Shown: piece after piece, positions 1 through 11,300 of the stretch | Position numbering within the stretch: the first letter of the stretch is position 1 | Layout: every line of letters begins with the position of its first letter | Origin: Clytia hemisphaerica | Lineage: Eukaryota > Cnidaria > Hydrozoa > Leptothecata > Clytiidae | DNA length: 64,000 bases | Direction of reading: 5' to 3' | Assembly (NCBI GenBank): GCA_902728285.1 | Contig: CACVBU010001172.1 | Span: forward strand, 248,001 to 312,000 | Made by a program: the position numbers and the translations under genes | Notes under the pieces: model-generated | What the model was told of the DNA's origin: nothing | Database searches by the model: none | What the model saw: the letters and a program-made list of their open reading frames with translations, nothing else

Positions 1-372
1 GAATGGAGATGGTTCGTGGAAGATTTCAAACAAGCCACGTTTTGATGTCATTTAGTGGGATCCTTCAGGGTTGAAACAAGACGGGTAGTATTCGATTTCT
101 GACAAAGAAAAATCTGATTTTGAGTGGTTTTCGTGGCCTTGTTTGGGTAGTTTTAGCCTGTTTAACTTAGTACAACTCATACCAGTGTATATGCTTTGGC
201 CGAGATCAGAAAACTTGTTGGATGGAGAAAATGTTTGAACGGATGTCTTTGCCTTCAAACAAATTTTGTAAAAAGGCTCAACTGTTTGCTGTTTTCCAAA
301 CTCGAAATCAAGTTAAGCTTCTCTGCGACAATTTTAATATTCATAAAATTCCTTGACTTCAAAGAGGTTTCG

Positions 373-649
373 AATACACGCTTTTTTTTTTATAAGAATG
401 GTGTAAATCCATTTCATCATGGATATTCTTAACTTTTTTGAGAAAATCCTCCTAAGATATTCTTACAGCATTCTTATTACTTGGGGGTAATTGGCAATTT
501 ATGATTTAGAATGCTCTAAAAATGACATTCTTTGCTTGAATAGCAAAATTCCATGATGGTGATATTCTTAGCATATTCTTAATTTTTTGGCCATTTTCAT
601 CATGGACATTCTTATAAAGTATATTTTTATAAAAAAAAAAGCGTGTATT
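373..649. mobile_element. Inverted-repeat element, ACACGC...TTATAAGAA family
   Basis: Terminal inverted repeats are AATACACGCTTTTTTTTT at 373-390 and its complement ending at 649. Just inside lie TATAAGAATG and CATTCTTATA, and the motif ATATTCTTA recurs inside. No ORF, so a MITE. Target duplication not clear. Related copies occur at 22471, 53188, 54524, 58704 and 59810. Confidence 0.7.
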
Positions 650-765
650 TAGTTTATAGAACATTGAACAACAGGGAATCGGACTTTTTAACTTTGCTTG
701 TTCTCCAAAAATATTCGAATCGGAGAAAAATAGACGAGGCCTAACTGTCATTACACGTAAGCCTT

Positions 766-863
766 CCCAGCTGACACACAACGTTGTTTCAACATTTATC
801 TAACGTTATATGGACGTTGTGAACGTTAGATGAACGTTGAAAGAACGTTGTGTGCCAGCTGGG
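766..863. repeat. 98-bp foldback with AACGTT motifs
   Basis: The left arm CCCAGCTGACACACAACGTT pairs with the right arm ending GTGTGCCAGCTGGG. Internal AACGTT repeats. A small hairpin element. Confidence 0.7.
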
Positions 864-1952
864 TTTGACCTTTCAAAACATGATGATATTGACAATGTTG
901 ACGTATAACTTTATACTCGTGATTAGCCGTTAAGAATCTATGTGTTTTGGTATCGTTATTGGATCTGTCATTCTGGAGGGTTGAAACTGGAATTAAGAAA
1001 CTATTATACACCATTGAGTTCAATTTGTGAAATAAGTATTTTAAGGAAGAGGTGTCTTGTTAGTAGAAAAATGTTGACCAAATCCAGAGAAGTAATTGTA
1101 TTACCGTTTTGAAGAGTATGCTTATGTACCCTTGCAATATTGGTACCGGATTTGTCATTTTATTGGATTTGTCTATTAATGTGTATGTCAGATGGAATTG
1201 GTTATTTAGGTGTGTGGCATTGGGTCGATGAATGTGTACTAAGTGACAGTTTTTACACTAGGCTTGGATAGTAGTAGTATTTGAGCATTTGTTTTGAACT
1301 ACATCATTGATCTTTACTATTGATTTTGTCGTATATATATTTTTTGGATTGATTTTCTAGTTTTGGGTTCAGTTGTTAAACTTTTTCTTTTGGAAAGGTA
1401 ATTTTTGGCCTTCATTAACAGCTCTATATTGCTTTCTTCATGTTTTTTGGGGTATCAATCAAAAAAGTAAACTGATTTTGTTCATGAAAGGTTCAAATAT
1501 ATAATGATGACAAGAGTTTCACAAGAAGATCAATTCTTCATCGAATTTTATTTGAAACCTTCACAAGTCAATGCTTTCTATTACAGTTGTAAAGTGGTAA
1601 TTCATTTTCCTTCCTTTTTTTGGCTTTCCCTGGTAAACTCTGGAGAATGGGTTCAACTTATTTGCGCATTGAAAAAGTTGTGATGAGATCAAGTCTACTT
1701 TCGTAAAGAAGGGTTTATTTCATCAAATGACTTTTCTAGTCTACAATTTATCATTAAAATGACCTTTACAAAGTAATGACTAAAATTTGTTGTGGTCCGG
1801 AGAAAATGAAAGCTACCCCTTGTTTATGAAAGTAACCCAAATCGACGATATTTCGTATTCTTTTGATATACTCGAAAGAAAAAAAAAGATTCAACCCTTG
1901 TCTTCTGAACCATTATGTAAGACTGAAATATTTTTCCTTCTTTTGATTCTAG

Positions 1953-2359
1953 GCCAGCCAATACCATCACGAGAAGAGTAATTCCGACACATACGTTGCC
2001 CCGCAACCGAACACCAACATCAAATACAACGCACCCGTCGACTTTTTAGAGCTCCGAAAACGCGAACTGAAAAACTTAGAACTTGAAAAAGAGCGTGAAG
2101 AAATCAGACAAGCACGTGAACGAGAGCGGCTTGAGGAAGAAGAACGTCTCCGAAAACAGAAAGAAAACGATAGAATGATCATCGCACGCGAACAACAAAA
2201 CTTGGAACCCGTACTCACGTCACCCGGTCCAGACACGAAACAGCAACGGTCGCCGATACAAAAAACGCCGCCACGTAAAGAGCCGGAACCATTACTGGAA
2301 CCGCCAAAATTACCGGAATTTGGCCGCGCTAAATATTCGTTCCATCCGCAAGGACCTGG
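1953..2359 (+). CDS. SORBS: SORBS exon: charged helix and start of SH3-1
   Basis: The acceptor is TTGATTCTAG before 1953 (phase 0) and the donor is GGTAAAT after 2359 (phase 2). It encodes a polar lead, then about 50 residues dominated by Glu, Arg, Lys and Leu ([16 protein letters not shown] and similar), likely an alpha-helix or coiled coil. A Pro-rich stretch and the first SH3 strand ([13 protein letters not shown]) follow. Confidence 0.88.
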
Positions 2360-5300
2360 GTAAATGTTTTTTGATAATATGAATATGTTTTGTCTGTGCA
2401 TTTTGGCAAGACATTGCTAAGTGTTCACAATTCTTCTGTCTCAGTCAAGTGTAAAAAAGAGACAATTCCGTCTCGTCTCAAACTTTAAAGTTTGTTAGAG
2501 GAGTGACGCTTAATTTGTAGTGCCGATTGTCAGCTTAAAAAAATACTTGATCCTATCCTGTCTTTTTCAAAATTTTAAAAATTTACCCATGGTACAGGCT
2601 AACTTGATGTTAACACAACATATTTTCTCTTGCAGGGAACTTTAAAAACCACCCATGAGTACAGGCTAAAAATAATTTTTTGTCTCTCAGGGAACTTGAA
2701 AAAATCACTCATAAGACAGGGTAACTTTATATTAACACCACATATCTTTTTCTTTTAGGGAACTTTTAATAATCACAGGGTAACCTTTTATTAACACCAC
2801 GTATCTTTGTCTTGCAGGGAACTTGAATTCCGTAAAGGAGACACGGTTCGCATCATACAAAGCATTGATGAGAATTGGATCGAAGGTGAATATGAGGGAA
2901 ACATCGGAATCTTCCCCGTTTCATACGTCGAGGTAAGTTCGTTCAATTTTATTTATTATCAAAAATTTATATTATTTTCTTGAGATACAAAAAGCTATGA
3001 TGGTCTTGTTAGTTTGGTCCCTTCGCGAAAAAAAATTGCCTTTGAAAAAATTTATAAGTTAATGGACGCGAGAAAAAACTTTGAAAATGTGTAAAACTTC
3101 CAAACCCTAGTAATTCTCAAATTATTTCAAGGTATTATCGACCTCAATTCTGTTCTTTTTCCTTCAGCTAATACAAGAAGCGCCGCCATCAACTCCTCGC
3201 CAAGCTACAGCGACGCCTTCGACGCCCAAAGAAAATAACACGCCTCCAAAACAAAATACTGACCGTAACAATAATAAAAAGTCTCCACCCCAACATAAAG
3301 AAGCATCACCGCCCACCACCAACGGTTATCACGATGACCGCCCTGTCGAGGAAGAACCAATCATTGCTCAGCAACGAGAGGAAATAGTTGAATCTGCCCC
3401 AGACCTTTCAGAGGAACAGGCACTTGCGGAGCCTCAACAATTTAACTTGGAAGAAGGCTTGGGTAAAGCTAGATACACGTTCAGAGCAGAAACAGAATCA
3501 GAGCTTAGTTTCAGAAAGGTATATAAAATAGCTGACTTACTTGACTTGACTTAACAGCATAGGTCTATCGACCCTTTGCGACTCTTCTGACAAACTCTGC
3601 CCATTTCAAACGGTCTCTTGTGTTTCGTTCCGCTGTGAGGAGTGCAATCTTGTGTCGGCTCTGATCTGATCGGACCATCTCTTTGGTGGTCTACCTCTCG
3701 GCCTCTTGGAAAATCTTGCTTGAAGCTTTGGTACACAAGTGATGTGTTCGGCTTTCTGCATACATGTCCGAACCATTTCATCCTTTTGATTTTAATCACT
3801 TCGACGGTCGTTTTTTCGGACTGTGTCATTCTTCGTATATCTACATTTCTGATTCTGTCACGCCTCGAAACTCCTATTATTGACCTAAGGCATCTCATTT
3901 CAAAAACCTTCAGCTTGTTTACTTCCCTTGTAGTCAGAACCCATGTTTCTGAGGTATATATGGCGATTAGTAGGATAAGTGCACGAAAAATTCTCATTTT
4001 CAGTTTAAGGCTTGTAGCGTCAGGATGAGATTGAATAAACAATAACGCCGTGTTTGTAACACTGTTCAGTGCATTAATTTATTGATGTGTAGTAATGTAG
4101 TGTTCAAACTGAAAATAAAAATTGAAAGATACTAAGTCTAATGAATGAAAATAAAATAATCTAACTTAGGTACAAAAGGATGTAAGTCTATGAGAACAAA
4201 AGTAGAAGTAGAAAACAGCAAATGTATAAATGAATGATTGAAGTACTAATATAATGTAAAAGAAAATCTAACTTAACTTAACTTAGGTGCCACAAATAGA
4301 GACAGAGAAAAGAAACAAAAAACTCACCAGTGGCCTGAGGGTAGAATGCTGTAGCGGCAGCAGAACACAGGGTGGTCACACCTAACACCAACTGTGTGAA
4401 AATGAATTGAATGTGCTTGTATGTGATACTAAAGAGACTATTGATTGATTTCATTGATTGAGTTGACATCATGTCAGAGGAGTCTTCACTGACGTCTCTG
4501 TTGAGTTGAGGGTCTGGTGATGATGGGCATTTATAGGCAGATCAAAAAGTCTAATTTACAGACCAAAATAATTATGAAAAATTGAAATAAATTATAACAA
4601 AAAGGAAATGCATATCAAATTGACATAAAATTAATGAATAAAAATACTGACCAAATGCTTATCAAACACAGAAAAATGCAGAATAACCAAAATGGTGGGA
4701 AAAGTGAAATAAAATGCAGACCAAACAAAAACAAACAAAATGGCTGCACACTGAAAAAGGTGAGAGTGTTTGATTGACCAAAAATGGATTAAAACTAAGG
4801 TTTATGCCTTAACACTCCCCCAACAGAATGAAAAATAAGATTTTTTTTTTTTTTTTTTTTTTTTGATATATTAGAAAATTTTAATTTTTGAGTTATCCAA
4901 TTGTTTCATCAAATCTATTTCATCCACACCACGTATCAAAACCAACGAGCGAACTGATCGATGGGTCTCACGTTTGACTTTCTCGGTTGAATTTTGATAC
5001 TGCACAATAACATCCCGAATCTTTCCGTCACGTCCTTTATTGATGCTCTTAACGATTCCAAATTGATAGTTTGCGGATAGGCTCGACTCCTGCTTGGTGA
5101 AAAGAACGATGTCTCCTGGCTTGATGTCATTGTCGTTTTTGAACCACTTTGGCTGATCCATTAATGCTGGTACGTGTGAAGTGAGCCAACATTCAAACCA
5201 CGAGTCAAAGATCTTTTGTTGGTTCGTAGAATCTTGTCGGTGTCATTTGTGACTGTTAAGGGCTCTGACGGTGAGCGGTCGTTGTTGCGGCCGAGGAGTA

Positions 5301-8300
5301 GGCGGTTCGGGGTGATCAGATCTGACATCTCGAACTCCTTGAAGTTGCCAACGGCCAATGGCAGATTGTTGATTGAGTTCGAGATTGTTGATGCCAGTGT
5401 CTCCCAATGAAGAATGGACAAACGTTGATTTCCGGCAGTTTTATCGATCGACTTCTTGATCTCCTGAATCTTTCTTTCTACACGTCCGTTGACATTATGT
5501 CCACCAACAGGACATGTCTCAAAATCGATATTCATTTTTGAATGAAGGTGTTGTTGTAGGTCGACGAAGTTAAGTTGCATTGTTTCACAACCCTTACGAG
5601 CTGACTTCCTTCATCAACGAGAAGCTTTTTCGGGTAACCAACCTCACAGGCTAGTCGTGTAAATGCTTGAAGAAATGACGTTGTGTTGTAGCTGTCCATG
5701 ACTTTGATTTTGACAGCTGTGGTTGTAGCGCAGCAGAAAACGAGTAGCCAGATCTTCACAGTGGTGCGCTTGTGATGTTCTGAATAGGACTGAAATGGTC
5801 CAGCAAGATCAGTCTGGGCGACAAAGAAGGCAGGGGCAATCTTTAGGTTGTCTTCTGAGAGTGGTCCCATTATGACTTGGAATTTCCTTTTTAATAGATA
5901 ACGACATCGAGGACAAGAGGAGCGAACTTGTTTTACGAGTGATCTTCCTTCAAGTATGTAGCAGGTTTGAAGCACATAGCGCCAAGTGGTTTCGATGCCA
6001 GAATGGATTGCTGTAGGATGATTCCAGTGAACTTCTTGTACAATTGAATATGCCAAAGGTGAATTTTGTCGATAATTGGCACACAGAAGGTTAACGCAGT
6101 TAGGTCCTTCATGATGGCGGTAGCTTTTCCAATAGCGGTGATCTGATCGGTGGGAGGATTCTTCCAGTATAAAAAGGATTCCATCCTTTTCTTCAGATAT
6201 TTTGTTGTACTTCGTTTTGTTGGTGAATTGTTTGACTTCAGAGGTTGCCTTTTTGAAGTAGTAGGATTGGCTCGTTCAATATCCGCATCATTTAGGAGTA
6301 GGTGTCTTTCCTTGGTAGAAGCTGAGGGATTTGGTTTGTGAAATTTTTTGAAGCTATTGATGAATTTAAGTACGTAAGCCATCACTCTGATTACATGGTT
6401 GAAATTTCTCCAATTGGGGTCGATCAAATAATTTGAGTATTTGTAGTGATTTGAAACGGCTTCTGGAATCATCGACTTGGTTGAGGATATGTAGCATTCG
6501 ATACCTTCCTTGTGTACTTCTTCTCTTGACTCTTTCTTAAGATGTTGTTTCTCTTGCGCTGTCAGTGAGATGTCAGTAGTAGTCTTGCTGGGAAGTCCGA
6601 AGGGTTGCTTCTCATCCATTCATATCCGTTGATCCACTTTGAATGTTGGTCGACATCTTGGATGGCTGTGCATCTTCTAGTGCCCAAGTCTGCAATCATG
6701 TCTTCTGATCTGACATATTTCCATTGGGATGTGTCTGTAAATCTGTGGACTTCAGATACTCTGTTTCTTGTCCATTGCTTTAAATTCAGGTGAAGGTTAC
6801 AAATCCAATAGAGACTGATCTGAGAATCTGTAAATTTGATGCTCGACTTGTGTTTATCCTTCAGGGCTTGTTTGATTGTATGACCAGAGTGTGCATTGAT
6901 CATCGCTGCATATAGCTCTGCACGTGGTTGAGTGTATTCATCTGAAATGAGTTTGGATCTACCAAAGATGAATTGACAGGAGAATGATCCATCCTTCTTC
7001 TTGAATCGAACATATATAGCGACACAAATGAGGCTTTTGCTTGCATCCCCAAAGTCAAGCGTCTGAATGTCCAAACTTGCAGCATCTTCTGGTACAACGG
7101 CTCTTTGATACTTGATTTGTTTGATTTCATTCATCATATCGAAATGGTCAAGCCAAATGGTCCGGATGTTATCGGGAAGAGCATCATCCCAATCCAATTT
7201 CCGAGTGACAAGGTCGTGAAGATCTAGTTTCATGGTGGCAACAATCGGTGTGATTAAACCAGTGATGTCGTAGAGTTCAGCTACCTTGGCCACGCATTGT
7301 CGTCGAGTTAGGTTCTCAGGTACCGTAGATACAAGTGTTGGTTTGCGACCTCGTGATTTTTTGGCGAAGTTGAGTTCTTGCACATCGAGAGAGATTTGAT
7401 CTTTGAGTGGAAACCACTTGAGTCCAGTCACTCCAACCGATTGACCATCAGCAGATAGAGACTCTTGAGGAGGTCTTGATGAAAATGTGAAGCCTTTGAG
7501 GCCAAAGCCACCGTGCTTGACAGCAACTTCTAGATCGTCTGCTATTGATTGGACTTCTGTCATGCCTGATGAACCTGACAAACAATCGTCCACGTACACA
7601 TCTTCGGAAACAATCTTGTGGACGGTAGGATATCGGTCCTTGAGGATTCGGGCTGTCTCTCGCAATCCTCTCTCCGCTTGGTTGCCACTAGACTTGATTC
7701 CATAAATGAGTGTTTTTATGACCTTCTCTTCTGGGGGCTGTGAAGGGTCCAGTGAGTCTTGCCAGAGATATCGTTGGAGTCCCAGTGACATTGGTCCAAT
7801 TTGATGGAGTTATACATTTTTTGTACATCAGTGTGGAATACCACAGAGTGGCACCTCCACCGCACAAATATATCAACCAATCGATTCATACTGTTGCGTC
7901 CTTTTGCCAAGATGTCATTCAGAGAGAATCCTGTGTCGGTGGGCATTGAGGCGTCGAATACCACTCTGCATGGCGTTGACACCGAACTCTCCTTCCAAAC
8001 GGCACGCCATGGTATGAAATTCTGGTAAGGTGATTCTTTGAGGATTTGTTGAGATTCTGTTGATAGATTTTTGACGTAATCTACATATCCAAGCTTCTGA
8101 AGTTTTTGTTCCGAATGGAGGATGTCTTCTCTATCTTTGGTGTTCTTTGCGAGGCGATGAACTTGTTGGTTGTAGACCTTCAGTGCGATATGTCGATTTG
8201 GTTGCAAACGGTGTGTTGGGTCAGCCATCAGTGGGAGGGTGGCAATTGATTGGTGATTTTGTACATCGACTGTGACGGAATCATTTATGATCTGCTGCTC

Positions 8301-11300
8301 TGTTTCCTCCTTGATGCTCATGATTTCGTTTGGTTGGTTGCGACACGTCTCACATCCTCTACAATTAACACAGCGAAATGACCATTCGCTGCCAGCACGT
8401 TCCGCTTCATTGAATGTGATGAGCTTCTGAACATCAACATCATCGTCTTCGTCAAGTGTGTTGTTGCTAGTGACGTCACCGATGGTTGCAGAATATCCGA
8501 GCATGCGCACATCTGGGTTGACTTGATAGCCATTTCGAAAGAGAGCCAATTGATTGGAGATGAAGTGTGTGGAGAGGTGACTTGAGCCAACATTGTTGAA
8601 GACCTCATGAGGTCCTCCGATGACACCAGTGGAACCGTCTGCGTTGATGAATTGAGATCGGTATATTGTCAGTCCAGATGGAAGTTGGAAGATGGGTTCT
8701 GGGAAGTATCGCTGATATCTGATGCCCACCATAAAATCGACGTCTCCTCCAATGGATTTAGGAACGGAAGGAAGAAATTGAAGTTTATTACCTTCTTTCA
8801 AGTATTGAGTCTTGATGTCCTCGTAGACCCTTCCTTGGAGTGGGTAGCTTGGAAAAGTCTCGGTTATGCGATCCATGCAAGGTCCAGTCATCATGGCATT
8901 AACTCCGTGGCTGAGAGGAATGGAGATGGTGTATACTCCGTGAGATGTATATTGACTGATCCACCAACACCACCCATTGAGATGTCCCCAGAGAATTGCT
9001 TGATTGCGTTGGATCCAAGATGCCTGACTGCCTCGAAGCGACTGATAAAATCGCTGCAGCCAGAGTCGTAAAAGATGGTGTACGTTCGTTTGTTGATTTG
9101 GATGGACTGCAGCATGAAGATAGCACTGTTGGAGTCGTCTGTTGGAGTTGAATGGCTTGATTTGAATGAAGTGTGGAAGATCTTTATATCCTTGGAATAC
9201 GTAGGGACTGGGAGTCTTCTGATGCATCGGCTCTTGTATGTTCGAGCACGTCTTTGTTGGTCTGGTCAAACTTGTGATCGTCACATACCAGTACATGTTT
9301 CTTCGTGATTTCGGAGTTGTGAGCCGGATTCTTGCAGATAAAGTCTCGTTGACATTTTCCTTCGGCGTGTTTGCCTCTATCCATTTGTGCTCCGGGATAA
9401 AGGCATTGATAACAGAGTCCATTGTCTTGGAGGAACTTGAAACGTTGGCTGGTTGTCATGTCGACAAACTTCTTGCATGAGAAATACTGAATTAACTTTG
9501 TACCTCTCGGACCATTGGATTTGATATGATTGGTTGCGCCACAGATGAAGCATATTGGCTCTTGGTGTTGTTGGTGTTGGGGTTTTCCATCTGACGAGCC
9601 ATAGTAAGTTGACGAACCAGACTTCCTCTTGTCTTTCTCCTTGTCATTGGTTGAGTTGGATGTCTTGGTATTCGACTGGATGACAGTGACTTGTTGCTGT
9701 ACCTTGATTTCTTTCTCCAGAAATTCAATCATCTGTTTCCATTTGTATTTTCCCTCTCTTGGACTTTCGCAGGTCAATGTCAGCCATCTCATCATTCGAC
9801 TTTGACCAAGTTTGTTCGACAGGTGGGTTAGGGCGTCACCATAGTATAACTCGTTCTCGATGTTGTGGTCGGATGCTAGATGCATTAAGTCCCGCATGAC
9901 GTTGATGACCTTGCTTAACGATTCAGTGATTTTGATGGAGTCCTTGTGCTTCAAGTCAATGGAATTGAGTTTGGACAGCTTGTTGGAAAGGAGCAGACGT
10001 CTGTCACCAAACGCATCTTTGAGTCTTGTCCAGATATCTTGGATGTCGGTCACGTTCTTGACAAGCTCCAGGGCATGTTTTCCGAGATGATTGTTTTTCA
10101 GTAAGTCAGACTGGTACGATTTTGGAATGTCTGAGAACAGTTTATTGAACTCCGAGTTGAAGGTGTAAATGTCAATGTGCGAGTCATAGCCTGTGAACGT
10201 AGGCAATTTGATATTGAGCTGACTCTTTTTAAAGTTATCAAGTTTATCAAGTTCTCTGGTTTTGATTTCCTCTTGAAGACTGCTCTGGTATGACAATCGA
10301 AGCTCTAACAACATGTCGTAATCCTTCTTCAGGCTGGCAAACTTGTCTGGTTTGATGTTGAGATCGAGGAGTTCCTTCATCTTTAGAGATAAACTGTTGA
10401 ATTCTGTGCTGACGGACGATAGATCTTTCTTACGTTGCTTGAGGTCTTCATTGGTGCACTTTCCAGCAATGAACGTGATGGTGGTCTTCAAGTGCTTCAT
10501 TGACTGAGTGAGATCGTCTATGGCAAACTCTGACTTGTGCTCTTGTGTGGCTTGAGATGTAGCAGAAATGGCGATGTTATATTTTGTGAGACATTTCACA
10601 TATTCACTGACTTTTGATGTAATTAATGTCAATTGTTTACTATAACTTTGCTCATAAACACCATCTTGATCTTGAAGATGAAAACGAAGTTCTCTATGTT
10701 TCTCTCTGAACTGGTTACGAAGTGTCTCAATTTTGGTAGCACACGATTTGATGAGTTCTGGCGACTCTTTGATGTCATCTGGTGCATAGTCTTGGATGAT
10801 GTCAAGTATCTGATCCTCAAGACCTGAGGCTGAGAACAAAATGATTTTGATTTCTGTATCTGCCATTGAGCGAATTGAAGTGTCGGACGACGGATGAATT
10901 GAGGTGTCGGACGACGGACGAATTGAGGTGTCGGACGACGGACGAATTGAGGTGTCGGACGACGGACGAATTGAGGTGTCGGACGACGGACAAATTGAAG
11001 TGTCGGACGACAGACGAATTGAGGTGTCGGACGACGGACGAATTGAGGTGTCGGACGACGGACGAATTGAAGTGTCGGACGACGGATGAATTGAAGTGTC
11101 GGACGACGGACGAGTTGAGGTGTCGGACGACGGACGAGTTGAGGTGTCGGACGACGGACGAATTGAGGTGTCGGACGACGGACGAATTGAAGTGTCGGAC
11201 GACGGATGAATTGAGGTGTCGGACGACGGACGAATTGAAGTGTCGGACGACGGACGAATTGAGGTGTCGGACGACGGACGAATTGAAGTGTCGGACGACG

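Larger units (their letters stand above)
1..1952 (+). other. Presumed SORBS intron or upstream DNA
   Basis: No coding exon recognised. It contains the inverted-repeat elements at 373-649 and 766-863. The rest is AT-rich and unremarkable. A small upstream exon could be missed. Confidence 0.5.
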
